Positions 19,135 to 28,103 of a stretch of 64,000 nucleotides of DNA are shown here, piece after piece. The notes below the pieces were generated by a model. It worked only from the letters and a program-made list of their open reading frames with translations, had not been told where the DNA came from and did no database searches. Source of the stretch: Thiocystis violascens DSM 198. GTDB taxonomy: Bacteria; Pseudomonadota; Gammaproteobacteria; Chromatiales; Chromatiaceae. The DNA lies in contig NC_018012.1 of NCBI RefSeq assembly GCF_000227745.2, positions 1,893,478 to 1,957,477 of the forward strand, in the 5' to 3' direction. Numbering within the stretch: position 1 is the stretch's first letter; each line of letters opens with the position of its first letter. The position numbers and the translations under genes are program-made.

Positions 19135-19599
19135 ATGACAACCATCGACTTTTCGCCCCTGTTCCGCTCCATGATCGGCTTCGACCGGATGACCTCCGCG
19201 CTCGAAACTGCCTATCGCACCGAGCCAGGCGGCTACCCCCCTTACAACATCGAGGTCAGCGGAGAGAACGCCTACCGCATCACCATGGCGGTCGCCGGGT
19301 TTTCCGAGCAGGATCTAAATCTGGAGGCCAAGGAAAACATCCTGACCGTCTCCGGCGGACGCCCCGAGGAAGAGGATGCCACCGAGCGGAAGTTCCTCTA
19401 CCGCGGCATCGCCAATCGCAGCTTCGAGCGAAAATTCCAACTTGCCGATTACGTGCGGGTACTCGAAGCCAGGCTGGAAAACGGGCTGCTGCACATCGAC
19501 CTGCGGCGCGAGATCCCGGAGGCCATGAAACCGCGTAAAATCGAGGTCAACAGCGGCGCTCGGCGTGTCATCGAGACCGCCACAGCCCAGGCGGCCTGA
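19135..19599 (+). CDS. Small heat-shock protein (Hsp20/IbpA-like)
   Basis: A 154-residue chaperone that holds unfolded proteins against aggregation. It begins MTTIDFSPLFRSMIGFDRM, like IbpA/IbpB proteins. The alpha-crystallin domain runs from about PYNIEVSGENAYRITMAVAG to LENGLLHIDLRREIPE (A-x-L-x-N-G-L-L motif), and a C-terminal IEV matches the I-x-I/V oligomerisation motif. The start at 19135 follows AGGA at the proper distance. The leader shows a ROSE-type thermometer and the gene is followed by a strong hairpin, so it is probably a monocistronic heat-induced unit. Confidence 0.95.
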   Translation: MTTIDFSPLFRSMIGFDRMTSALETAYRTEPGGYPPYNIEVSGENAYRITMAVAGFSEQDLNLEAKENILTVSGGRPEEEDATERKFLYRGIANRSFERKFQLADYVRVLEARLENGLLHIDLRREIPEAMKPRKIEVNSGARRVIETATAQAA

Positions 19600-19620
19600 T
19601 CGACGGCCGACTGACCTGAC

Positions 19621-19656
19621 AGCCCAACGCCGGGTTCTTGATCCCGGCGTTGGGCT
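19621..19656 (+). terminator. Strong hairpin after hsp20
   Basis: A perfect 14-bp stem, AGCCCAACGCCGGG with its complement, around an 8-base loop TTCTTGAT, 22 bases after the hsp20 stop. No T run follows, so it may be a terminator or an mRNA 3' stabiliser. Confidence 0.6.
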
Positions 19657-19999
19657 GCGATGCCAGCAATTCCCAGTTTGCCCCTAACCGTTTCGCCTTC
19701 TCTGCCCGGAAAGCAGGGCCAAGGCAGCATGCATCCGTTCATGGTTCGACCCTTCGGCTCCGCTCAGGGCACGGGACGAACGGGAAACCCTTCACTGTTC
19801 GCATGATTCGTCTGGGTTTTTCGCTTCATGAGGCCACACTGAGAATTACTGCTGCGGTGCCGCCTGGCTTGCCAAATTCTGCTACCATGCGCGCAGCGAT
19901 GCGACGCTCCACCGAGCATGCGTATCGCTCGATGAGACTCGATGGTCCGCGCCCATACAAATAACGATCGCGCCCGAGTCAGACCGATCGTCAACGTCC
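19657..19999. other. Non-coding stretch before the GGDEF/EAL gene
   Basis: No convincing gene. It holds one fold-back repeat at 19735-19783; short open frames here lack start signals and family features. The last part is presumably the promoter region of the PAS-GGDEF-EAL gene, but no clear promoter was identified. Confidence 0.5.
19735..19783. repeat. Fold-back repeat, imperfect copy
   Basis: CCGTTC..GAACGG ends around the core TTCGACCCTTCGGCTCCGCT, as in the copies at 5427 and 58083. Its left flank GCATCCGTTC is shared with the copy at 5362, so it looks like a hybrid of two subtypes. Confidence 0.65.
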
Positions 20000-22420
20000 G
20001 TGCCTAACCTCGAATCTATGCCCCTGCTCGCCGCGCTACCCATGGGCGCGCTGCTGCTGGATCACCAGCAGCGCATCGTCGATGTCAACCAAGCTTTTCT
20101 GGATCTGCTTGGATACCCCGACTCGCTGGTACTCGGCCGGGTTTTCCACGAGCTGTTTCAAGATGCCCATCCCGAGCGACTGACAGCGCTGCTGAATTCG
20201 CCAGAAGGCCATTGCGTGCGCATGGACGTCGGTTTCGCGCACGCTGTCGCGGGGCCGCGGATGGCGTCAATCGCCTTCTCGCGCTGCTTCTCGGAAGGGC
20301 AAGACCGGCCGCGACTGCTCTCGATCGTCCTGGGCAATCCGCCGCAAACCGATCCGGATCCACTCCTGGCGCGCTCTGCCGACATCGTCTCCACCTCGCC
20401 CGACCGGATCGCGCTCGTGGATCGAGGACGCCGAATCAAGGCGGTCAACGATGCCTTTCTCCGAACCGTCGACCGCGCACGCGACGAACTCATCGATCAG
20501 GATGTCAAGAATCTCGGCGGCGACGATCAACTGACCGCCTGCCTCGATCGCAACCTCGGCCCTTGCCTCGATAGCGGGCGGATTCTGATCGAGGATATCC
20601 GCGAGACACGCGGTGACGGAGCGCCTCGCGACGCCGAGGTGCGTCTCTTCCCGCATCATGACGCAGAAGGGACGATCACCGGCGTCATCGTCGACATCCG
20701 GGATGTCACGGCCAGCCGGGACGCGGAACGGCGCCTGTTGCAATCCGCCGCCGTGTACGCAGCCACCTCCGAAGGGGTTCTGATCACGGATGCCGCAGGC
20801 TTGATCGTCGCGGTCAACCCCGCCTTTACCCGGATCACCGGCTATACCGAGTCCGAGGTGCTGGGTCAAAAGCCAAACCTGTTGAACTCCCACTGGCATC
20901 CGCGCAGCTATTTTGTCGGAATGTGGCGCCTGCTGTCGCGGCAGGGTTCCTGGCAGGGCGACATCTGGAACCGCCGCAAGGATGGCGAAATCTATCTGCA
21001 AAAACTCACCATCCGGCGCGTCCTGGACGCGCACGGCAAGGTCGTCAATTTCGTGGGCGTCTTCGCCGCGCGCAACCATGCGCCGCCGCGGCGCACGGGC
21101 CATCTGATCCATTACGACGCCTTGACCAAACTGCCCAACCGCCTGCTCTTCGAGTCCCGGCTTGAGCACGCGATTGAACTCGGACGGCGGAAAGCGTCGC
21201 CGCTGGCTCTGGTTCTGTTCGATCTGGACCATTTTGCGCACATCAACTCCAGTCTGGGTCATCAGCTCGGCGACCAATTGCTGCGCGCGGTCGCGCTCCG
21301 GTTACGCGGCGTTATTCGTCCTTCCGACACTCTGGCCCGACTGCGCGCCGACCAGTTCGGACTCCTCTTCGAGGAGATCGAACGGATTACGGAGGTCGAG
21401 GACATCGCCCGGCGTCTTCAGGCGGTCTTGTGCGCCGATCTGCAGGTGAGCAACCATCAGGTTTTCCTCACGGCGAGTATCGGCGCAGCCATCGATGTCG
21501 ACATGAAAAGCGACCGTAACGCACTGTTCGCCCATGCCGAATCCTCCCTTCGGTCGGCCAAACGCCAGGGACGCAACGGTCTCCTGATCTCCCGGATCGA
21601 ACCCGGCAAGGCGGGTCATGAGCACCAGCGCCTGATCGATCTGCTGCGGACCGGACTCGTCAAAGGGGAATACAGACTGATGTACCGCCCCCGCGCGGAC
21701 TTGGAAACGGGGGTCCACACGAGCGCCGAGGTGCTGATCCGCTGGGATCAAGAGGAAATCGGCACCGTCCCGCCAGAACGCTTCCTGACCCTGGCCAATG
21801 AAAGCGGATTCATGGCCGAACTTGGCGAGTGGGAACTCGCAATGGCCTGTCGGCAACTCCAGCATTGGCTGGGGAAGGGTTTCGCCATCGGCGGTTTGTC
21901 CATCCATGTCTCCGAGGCGCAGCTCACGCGCGGCAATCTGATCCAGATCCTCGAACGCCTGCTGGTGGAGAACCCGCTGACGGCCAACCGGCTCGATCTG
22001 GAATTCAACGAATCGCTGCTCCAGAAACACCCCGAACAGATCGCCGGGGTTTTCGACGGATTACGCCGGCTTGGCGTCTCGATCACCTTGAATGACGTGG
22101 GGGCTGGCTGGACCTCGCCAGCGGCGTTGCGGCGACTGCCGATCAAGACCCTCAGGATTCATCCCAACTTCATCGAGTCCCTGCCCGAATCGCACGACGA
22201 TCTGGCCGTGGTCCAAGCGCTCGTCGCCATGGCCCAGGCGCTGGATCTGGAGATCCTGGCCGATGGGGTGCGCACCGACGAGCAGCGACAATTGCTACTG
22301 ACCATCGGCTGCCAGCAGGCCCAGGGCGCACTGTTCGGAGAAGCCGTATTCGCGCCGCACTTCGAGCACAGACTCGATCCCAAACCATGTTCATTCCCGC
22401 ACAACGCGCTCGAAAATTAA
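20000..22420 (+). CDS. PAS-PAS-GGDEF-EAL protein with degenerate catalytic motifs
   Basis: An 806-residue soluble signalling protein. N-terminal PAS-like regions (about 8-125 and 130-245) and a well-formed PAS/PAC at about 250-370 (YAATSEGVLITDAAGLIVAV, NLLNSHWHP) precede a GGDEF domain opening HYDALTKLPNRLLFESRL and an EAL domain. The cyclase site reads A450-D-Q-F instead of GG(D/E)EF. The EAL motif reads E577-V-L, the DDFGTG element reads NDVGAG, and the following KID element reads RIH. I infer that neither cyclic-di-GMP synthesis nor hydrolysis is likely, and that it is a sensor/adaptor. The start is a GTG at 20000; an ATG at 20018 is possible. Confidence 0.85.
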   Translation: MPNLESMPLLAALPMGALLLDHQQRIVDVNQAFLDLLGYPDSLVLGRVFHELFQDAHPERLTALLNSPEGHCVRMDVGFAHAVAGPRMASIAFSRCFSEGQDRPRLLSIVLGNPPQTDPDPLLARSADIVSTSPDRIALVDRGRRIKAVNDAFLRTVDRARDELIDQDVKNLGGDDQLTACLDRNLGPCLDSGRILIEDIRETRGDGAPRDAEVRLFPHHDAEGTITGVIVDIRDVTASRDAERRLLQSAAVYAATSEGVLITDAAGLIVAVNPAFTRITGYTESEVLGQKPNLLNSHWHPRSYFVGMWRLLSRQGSWQGDIWNRRKDGEIYLQKLTIRRVLDAHGKVVNFVGVFAARNHAPPRRTGHLIHYDALTKLPNRLLFESRLEHAIELGRRKASPLALVLFDLDHFAHINSSLGHQLGDQLLRAVALRLRGVIRPSDTLARLRADQFGLLFEEIERITEVEDIARRLQAVLCADLQVSNHQVFLTASIGAAIDVDMKSDRNALFAHAESSLRSAKRQGRNGLLISRIEPGKAGHEHQRLIDLLRTGLVKGEYRLMYRPRADLETGVHTSAEVLIRWDQEEIGTVPPERFLTLANESGFMAELGEWELAMACRQLQHWLGKGFAIGGLSIHVSEAQLTRGNLIQILERLLVENPLTANRLDLEFNESLLQKHPEQIAGVFDGLRRLGVSITLNDVGAGWTSPAALRRLPIKTLRIHPNFIESLPESHDDLAVVQALVAMAQALDLEILADGVRTDEQRQLLLTIGCQQAQGALFGEAVFAPHFEHRLDPKPCSFPHNALEN

Positions 22421-22491
22421 CGGACATGCCTTGCACCCCCCGGGCATGGCGTGTCTAATCCAATTCCGCGCCCCCGAAAGAGTCTTGATTC

Positions 22492-25101
22492 ATGCCTGTC
22501 CCCGATCTGGCGCCCTTCCCGGAAAACCCTGGCCTGGTCGATGCCTACTCGCCGCTGGCCGGTCGCTATGACGAGATGCGCACCGCCGATGGCGAGGTGC
22601 GTCCGCAATGGCAGTATCTGCTCGATGCGCTGCGCACGCTGGGTCCGGCCGGCATCGAGGAACGCTGGCGCGAGGCTTCGCGCCTGATTCGCGACAACGG
22701 CGTCACCTACAATCTGCATGGCGATCCCCAGGGCGTCTCGCGGCCCTGGCAACTGGATCTGCTACCGCTCCTGATCCGTAGCGACGAGTGGGCGGAACTG
22801 GAACGCGGCCTGATCCAGCGCGCCGAACTCTTCAACCTCATACTGCTCGATCTCTACGGCTCCCGCGATCTGATCCGAACCGGACTGCTGCCGGCCGAGC
22901 TGATCGACGGCAACGCCAGCTATCTGATCGCCTGCCACGGCATCGAGGTCGCGGGCGGGCGCCCCCTGGTCCAGTATGCGGCGGATCTGACACGGCTGCC
23001 CGATGGCCATTGGAGAGTGATCGGTGACCGGACGCAAAGCCCCATGGGTGCGGGCTATGCGCTGGAAAACCGGGTGGTGTTGTCGCGGGTGCTGCCCAGT
23101 CTGTTCCGGGACTCGCATGTGCACCGCCTGGCCGGCTTCTTCCGCTCCATGCGCCGCACCCTGACCCGGCTGGCGCCGCGCGTGGCCGAACACGCGCGGA
23201 TCGTGGTGCTCACGCCCGGCCCGCAAAACGAAGCCTATTTCGAACACGCCTATCTGGCCAACTATCTCGGCTATACCCTGGTCCAGGGCGGGGATCTCTC
23301 GGTGCGCGACGGCGCGCTCTGGTTGCGCACCCTGGGGCGACTGGAGCGCATCGACGCGGTCCTGCGACAGGTCAACGATCTCTGGTGCGATCCGCTGGAA
23401 CTGCGCGAGGACTCCATGCTGGGCGTTCCCGGCATGTTGCAGGCCGCGCGCGCAGGCAACCTGATTCTGGCCAACGCGCTGGGCAGCGGGATTCTCGAAC
23501 ACCCGGCGCTCGCGGCCTTCCTGCCCCGCATCTGCCAGCAGCTTCTCGGCGAGTCGCTGGTCCTGTCGGACATCCCGACCTGGTGGTGTGGCGACCCCGA
23601 CTCGCTCGCCCGGGTGTTGAACAGTCTCGATAGCCTGGTCGTCAAGCCCCTGCCGTCGTCTCATCTCATGACGGGCGACAGATCGGCGGGACCGTCGGAA
23701 CTTTTTCCAGGGGCAATGGAGCCGGCCGCGCGCGCGGCGTTGATCAAGGCGATCCAGGCCAATCCAGGCGGCTACGTCGCCCGCGAACGGGTTCAACCCT
23801 CGACCGCGCCGGCACTCATCGACCAGCATCTGGAACCGCGCCCCAGCGTTCTGCGTACCTTCCTGATCGCGGAAGAGGATGGCTATGCCGTGATGCCCGG
23901 CGGGCTCGGGCGCGTCGCCCTGAACCAGGAAACCGCGCCGGTCTCCAATCAACTCGGCGGACTGGGCAAGGACGTCTGGGTGCTGGCCTCGGAGCCGGAA
24001 CGCCAGGAGAGTCTGCTGGCCGCGTCCGATACGCAAACCCCCGCGGTCGTGCAGGAGAGCACGGTCTCCAGCCGGGTCGCCGACAATCTGTTCTGGATCG
24101 GCCGCTATGCCGAACGCGCCGAGGGTCTGGTGCGTCTGCTGCGGATCACGATTTTCAAGTTCTCGGAGCGGGCCGATTATCCGCTGTCCAAGGTCACCTC
24201 TTCCTGCCTGAGATCCCTGCTGGAGGCATTGACCAATCAGACCCAATCCTTTCCCGGCTTCGTCGGCGCCGGGGCGGACGAGCGTCTGCGCAACCCGATC
24301 CCCGAGTTGCTGTCGCTGATCACCGATCCCGCACGACTCGGCGGACTGCCGCGCACGCTGGAGGCACTGGGACAGGCCGCCTACTCGGTGCGCGAACGTC
24401 TGTCGGCGGACACCTGGCGCATCGTCAGCGATATCGAGGGGCGGCTGGCGAACCTCACCGAGCATCCCCCCAGCCAGTTGTCGCAGGCGCTCGACGAACT
24501 CGACCCGCTGGTCACCTCGCTGGTCGCCTTCTCCGGTCTGACACAGGAAAACATGACCCACAACGAGGGCTGGCATTTTCTGGAGACCGGACGGCGGCTG
24601 GAACGCGGGAGCGCCATCGCCAGCCTGCTGCATTCCACCCTGGTACCGGTCGCCGGCGATCAGGAAGAAAACATGGTGATCGAGGCGGTGCTCGGCATCA
24701 CCGACAGTCTCATCACTTACCGGCGCCGCTACCACGCGGGCACCCGGGTCGGCGCACTGCTGGATCTGGTGCTCCAGGACGAAGGCAATCCACGCGCCCT
24801 GGCCTATCAGCTGGCAATGCTCGAACGTCTTGTCGCCGAACTTCCCCGCGGCGATCTGGTGGTTGGACGCACCACGGCGGAGAAACTGGTTCTCAAGAGT
24901 CTGACCGGGATTCGCCTGACCGAGATCGATCATCTGATCCAAGCGCATAAACAGGGTACCCGACGGGTCGTTCTGGCCAAGATGCTCGGTGAGCTGAGTA
25001 CCGAGCTCGCCGCCATCTCGGATGCCATCACCGCCCAGTATTTCCGCCACGAGGAACAGCCGCACAGTCTGCTGCGACGCACCGGGACGCCCGCGCCATG
25101 A
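22492..25101 (+). CDS. Circularly permuted ATP-grasp / alpha-E fusion protein
   Basis: An 869-residue protein. Residues 1 to about 470 match the circularly permuted ATP-grasp family (DUF404/407 type): QWQYLLDALRTLGP, NGVTYNLHGDPQG, WQLDLLPLLI, AYFEHAYLANYLGYTLVQG and DPLELREDSMLG. Residues about 520-860 match the all-helical alpha-E domain (DUF403), opening SSRVADNLFWIGRYAERAE. In many bacteria these are two neighbouring genes; here they are one chain. ATP-grasp enzymes of this group are predicted to form peptide-like amide bonds, but substrate and product are unknown. The stop overlaps the start of the transglutaminase gene (ATGA), so the two are translationally coupled. Confidence 0.9.
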   Translation: MPVPDLAPFPENPGLVDAYSPLAGRYDEMRTADGEVRPQWQYLLDALRTLGPAGIEERWREASRLIRDNGVTYNLHGDPQGVSRPWQLDLLPLLIRSDEWAELERGLIQRAELFNLILLDLYGSRDLIRTGLLPAELIDGNASYLIACHGIEVAGGRPLVQYAADLTRLPDGHWRVIGDRTQSPMGAGYALENRVVLSRVLPSLFRDSHVHRLAGFFRSMRRTLTRLAPRVAEHARIVVLTPGPQNEAYFEHAYLANYLGYTLVQGGDLSVRDGALWLRTLGRLERIDAVLRQVNDLWCDPLELREDSMLGVPGMLQAARAGNLILANALGSGILEHPALAAFLPRICQQLLGESLVLSDIPTWWCGDPDSLARVLNSLDSLVVKPLPSSHLMTGDRSAGPSELFPGAMEPAARAALIKAIQANPGGYVARERVQPSTAPALIDQHLEPRPSVLRTFLIAEEDGYAVMPGGLGRVALNQETAPVSNQLGGLGKDVWVLASEPERQESLLAASDTQTPAVVQESTVSSRVADNLFWIGRYAERAEGLVRLLRITIFKFSERADYPLSKVTSSCLRSLLEALTNQTQSFPGFVGAGADERLRNPIPELLSLITDPARLGGLPRTLEALGQAAYSVRERLSADTWRIVSDIEGRLANLTEHPPSQLSQALDELDPLVTSLVAFSGLTQENMTHNEGWHFLETGRRLERGSAIASLLHSTLVPVAGDQEENMVIEAVLGITDSLITYRRRYHAGTRVGALLDLVLQDEGNPRALAYQLAMLERLVAELPRGDLVVGRTTAEKLVLKSLTGIRLTEIDHLIQAHKQGTRRVVLAKMLGELSTELAAISDAITAQYFRHEEQPHSLLRRTGTPAP

Positions 25102-26000
25102 AATTTCGCGTCCAGCATCTCACCCGCTACGAGTATGCCGAACCGGTTTCGCTGTGCCATAGCATCGCCCACCTGAAACCGCTCCAGACCCGGCGTCAAC
25201 GCTGCCTGTCGAGTCAGCTTCGCGTCGATCCCTGGCCGGCCGTCATGCGCGAGCACGAGGATTTTTTCGGGAACCGGGTAAATTATTTTTCGATCCAGCA
25301 AGCCCACAACGCGCTGGAAGTCACCGCCACCAGCGAGATCGAGATCACCCACATCGCGCTCCCCGAGGCGGACAAGACGCCCCCCTGGGAACGGGTGGTC
25401 GCCCGACTGTACGACAAGGGCGACGGCCTGATGACCAACGCACGGATCTTTACCCTCCCTTCGCCCCAGGTACCGCCGGATCCGGCCGCCCGCGACTATG
25501 CCACCGCCTCCTTTCCGGCCGGGCGACCAATCCTGGAGGCGACGTTGGACTTGATGGGGCGCATCTATCGCGAGTTCGAGTACGATCCTCACTCGACCAC
25601 CATCGCCACGCCAATCGCCGAGGTCATGGAACAGCGTCGCGGCGTCTGTCAGGACTTCGCGCACATCGCCATCGCCGCGTTGCGCGGGTTCGGTCTGGCG
25701 GTTCGTTATGTCAGCGGTTATCTGGAAACCCTGCCGCCGCCCGGCCAGGTCAAACTCCAGGGAGCCGACGCCTCGCACGCCTGGTTCTCGGTGCTGATTC
25801 CCGAACTGGGCTGGGTCGATTTCGATCCGACCAACGACCAGATCCCCGGCGAGCAGTACATCACCACCGCGATCGGACGGGATTTTCAGGATGTCACACC
25901 CCTGCGCGGCATCTTCTATGGCGGCGGCACCCACGACCTGCTGGTTGCCGTCGATGTCAACCGGATCGCCGAACCCGTGCCGGCGATCCCGCCCGCTTGA
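25098..26000 (+). CDS. Transglutaminase-like cysteine protease-fold protein
   Basis: A 300-residue protein with the bacterial transglutaminase N-terminal region (MKFRVQHLTRYEYAEPVSLC) and the catalytic core. Its triad is RRGVCQDFAHI (Cys184), ADASHAWFSV (His227) and GWVDFDPTND (Asp). It is the usual partner of ATP-grasp/alpha-E genes and is thought to cleave or process the amide-linked product. It overlaps the upstream gene by four bases and is followed closely by an unknown membrane-anchored protein. There is no signal peptide, so it is cytoplasmic. Confidence 0.92.
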   Translation: MKFRVQHLTRYEYAEPVSLCHSIAHLKPLQTRRQRCLSSQLRVDPWPAVMREHEDFFGNRVNYFSIQQAHNALEVTATSEIEITHIALPEADKTPPWERVVARLYDKGDGLMTNARIFTLPSPQVPPDPAARDYATASFPAGRPILEATLDLMGRIYREFEYDPHSTTIATPIAEVMEQRRGVCQDFAHIAIAALRGFGLAVRYVSGYLETLPPPGQVKLQGADASHAWFSVLIPELGWVDFDPTNDQIPGEQYITTAIGRDFQDVTPLRGIFYGGGTHDLLVAVDVNRIAEPVPAIPPA

Positions 26001-26022
26001 GCGAGTAACGCCCCTGTTCCGT

Positions 26023-27261
26023 TTGATCAAAGCCTTGAGTTGGCTGTCGATCGTCAGCGTGATCCTCGCCCTGGCGCTCGGCGCCCTGTTCCTACCGGAC
26101 AGTCGCCCCATCGTCGAACAAGATCGCGCCATCACCGCTGCCGAACGCGCCTGGGCCAGACACTGGGTCGCCGCCAATCGTCCTCGGGGCCGGCAGCCTG
26201 GCGAATTGATGACGATCGGACTTTCCGAGCGCGAGGCCACTCTGCTCGCCAACGAACTGCTCGGCCGCTTCGGTCAGGGACGCGCGGCAGTTCGCCTGGA
26301 CGCGGGTCGCGCCACCATCGACGCCTCGCTAGCCCTACCCTGGAACCCGCGCGGCAGCTTCGTCAACCTGGAACTGGGACTGGTCGCGAATGGCTCCCTG
26401 CCGAAGATCGAGACGGCCCGGCTGGGCGGGGTTCCGCTCCCTGGGACGCTGGTTCAGGCACTGGCGGAGCGTGCCCTGGCGGCCGTGGTGAATAGCCAAC
26501 TGCTCCAACAGGTCGACCTTGAAGACGACCGGATGCGCATCGTCTACGAATGGCGCCCCCATCTGCTGGAGCGCATCGGCAGCGGTTTCGTCGCCGATGC
26601 CGATTTGCCGAATCTGCTGCGTTATCAAAACGACCTGACGAAGATGCTGGCGGATCGCACCAGACGCGGGCCGGTCCAACTCGCCGATCTGCTCGCACAT
26701 CTCCTGTCCAGGGCCGGGGCGCAACCTGCGGACGCCGATCCGATCGCCGAGAATCGCGCCATCTTCATGGTCCTGGCCGCCTATGTGAACGGTCGGACCA
26801 TCCGCGATCCGGCGGACGCCACGGCCAGCCCGAAGGCGTCCCGCCCCCATCCGGTTCTGTTGCGTGGGCGTCAGGATCTGAGCCAGCATTTCATGACCTC
26901 GGCGGCCCTGGCGATCCAGGGAGACGACACGCTGTCCGGGATGGTCGGCTGGTACAAGGAGATGTCCGACGCCAACGGCGGCAGCGGTTTCAGCTTCGCC
27001 GACATGGCCGCCAACCGCGCCGGGATTCGGCTTGCTCGGCTCGCGACCGGCAACCGGGAGGACGCCAGGCGCCTGCAACGGATCGCCAGACAGGGTTTGG
27101 CCGAGGACGATTTCATGCCAGCCATCGATGGACTACCCGAAGGCATCGACCAACAGACGTTCGCGGCGAACTTTAGCGGTACCAGCCAGGCCGACTATCA
27201 ACGCATCATCGCCCACATCGATCGCCGGATCGATGCCCGTCGGCTGTTTCGGGAACTCTGA
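26023..27261 (+). CDS. Uncharacterised protein with one N-terminal membrane segment
   Basis: About 412 residues, not recognised. An N-terminal hydrophobic helix (LSWLSIVSVILALALGALFL) is followed by a large soluble part rich in Ala, Leu and Arg, with segments such as GDDTLSGMVGWYKEMSD, GGSGFSFADMAANRAG and DDFMPAIDGLPEGID. It has the look of an enzyme or binding domain outside the inner membrane. The start is uncertain: no ATG precedes the helix, and TTG at 26023 (MIKALSW) is a guess; CTG at 26014 is another. It begins about 22 bases after the transglutaminase stop, so it is probably part of that operon and may act on the same product. Confidence 0.65.
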   Translation: MIKALSWLSIVSVILALALGALFLPDSRPIVEQDRAITAAERAWARHWVAANRPRGRQPGELMTIGLSEREATLLANELLGRFGQGRAAVRLDAGRATIDASLALPWNPRGSFVNLELGLVANGSLPKIETARLGGVPLPGTLVQALAERALAAVVNSQLLQQVDLEDDRMRIVYEWRPHLLERIGSGFVADADLPNLLRYQNDLTKMLADRTRRGPVQLADLLAHLLSRAGAQPADADPIAENRAIFMVLAAYVNGRTIRDPADATASPKASRPHPVLLRGRQDLSQHFMTSAALAIQGDDTLSGMVGWYKEMSDANGGSGFSFADMAANRAGIRLARLATGNREDARRLQRIARQGLAEDDFMPAIDGLPEGIDQQTFAANFSGTSQADYQRIIAHIDRRIDARRLFREL

Positions 27262-27268
27262 TACCGCA

Positions 27269-27979
27269 TCAGGACGTCCGCGCCACGGCCCAGACATCGA
27301 CCTGCTCCACCCCGGCCTTGAGAAAGTCACGGCTCAATTCGGCCACGGTGCTGCCGGTAGTCACCACATCGTCCACGATCGCCACCCGTCTCCAGGGCGG
27401 CTGACGGGTCAAGGCGAATGCCCCACGGAGGTTGCGACGGCGCGCGCGCGGATCGAGTCCGACTTGGGGCTGCGTTGCCGCGATCCGGATACAACACTTT
27501 GCATCGACCGGTAAATCCAGCTCCCGGCCAAGCGCCCGGGCAATTTCGAGCGCCTGATTGTAGCCACGCTCGCGCAGCCGCCCGGAATGCAGCGGAACCG
27601 GTACCAAGACATCCGGCAACGCCAGGGCATGCTCCCGAATCGTCTCGGCCAGACACTGCCCGAGCAACCGCGCGAAATTTAGCCGACCGCGAAACTTCGC
27701 CCCGACCACCAGCGACGGCACGGCCGACTCATAGCGAAAGACCGTGATACAGCGTTCAAAGGGCGGGGCTTTTTTCTGACACCGCCCGCAGAGCATTCCT
27801 GGAGGAACCGACCCCTCTAACGGCAGCGCGCAGCGGAAGCACGACGCCCGATTCCGCGGCAGTTCGGCATCGCAACCGGCGCAGAGATCCCGACCGCCCA
27901 CGCCCGGTGCCCCGCACAGCACGCAGGTCGCGGGAAACAGGACCGAGATCAGAGACGCCAAAGCGATTGTTTGAATCAT
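27269..27979 (-). CDS. comF: ComF-family phosphoribosyltransferase-like protein
   Basis: A 236-residue protein of the ComF/GntX family, linked with DNA uptake and use. A zinc-finger-like N-terminus has paired cysteines ([28 protein letters not shown]). A phosphoribosyltransferase domain follows with the PRPP-binding motif [18 protein letters not shown] and the [11 protein letters not shown] motif. The start is the ATG at 27979. Upstream frame extension runs into the bio promoter and is rejected. It is divergent from bioB, and the BirA operator begins one base upstream of its start codon. Confidence 0.93.
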   Translation of the reverse strand: MIQTIALASLISVLFPATCVLCGAPGVGGRDLCAGCDAELPRNRASCFRCALPLEGSVPPGMLCGRCQKKAPPFERCITVFRYESAVPSLVVGAKFRGRLNFARLLGQCLAETIREHALALPDVLVPVPLHSGRLRERGYNQALEIARALGRELDLPVDAKCCIRIAATQPQVGLDPRARRRNLRGAFALTRQPPWRRVAIVDDVVTTGSTVAELSRDFLKAGVEQVDVWAVARTS

Positions 27980-28012
27980 CTGTAAACCAAAAAAGCAAAG
28001 ATTAGTTGACAA
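27980..28012. promoter_or_regulatory. BirA (biotin repressor) operator
   Basis: CTGTAAACC (27980-27988), a 15-bp spacer and AGTTGACAA (28004-28012). The consensus is TTGTAAACC-N15-GGTTTACAA; the half-sites match 8 of 9 and 7 of 9. It overlaps the -35 box of the bioB promoter and touches the comF start, so biotin-loaded BirA should repress bioB and may affect comF. Confidence 0.8.
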
Positions 28013-28033
28013 GGGAGCCACGCGATCTAGGAT
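28006..28033 (+). promoter_or_regulatory. bioB promoter
   Basis: TTGACA (28006-28011), 16-bp spacer, TAGGAT (28028-28033). The -35 box lies inside the right half of the BirA operator, the arrangement expected for repression by occlusion. The leader to bioB is about 65 bases. Confidence 0.7.
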
Positions 28034-28103
28034 AGCCCTCTTTTGTGCCAGCCGATCCTGCTCGCCCGATCGCGCACTTAACACCGATATCGCAACCCAA
28101 ACC

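Noticed and set aside
22762-25065. A 767-codon open frame antisense to the ATP-grasp/alpha-E gene
   Set aside because: Low-complexity Gln/Arg/Gly-rich translation with no domain; a typical mirror frame of high-GC coding DNA. The same holds for long antisense frames opposite carB, subunit A and the tol genes.
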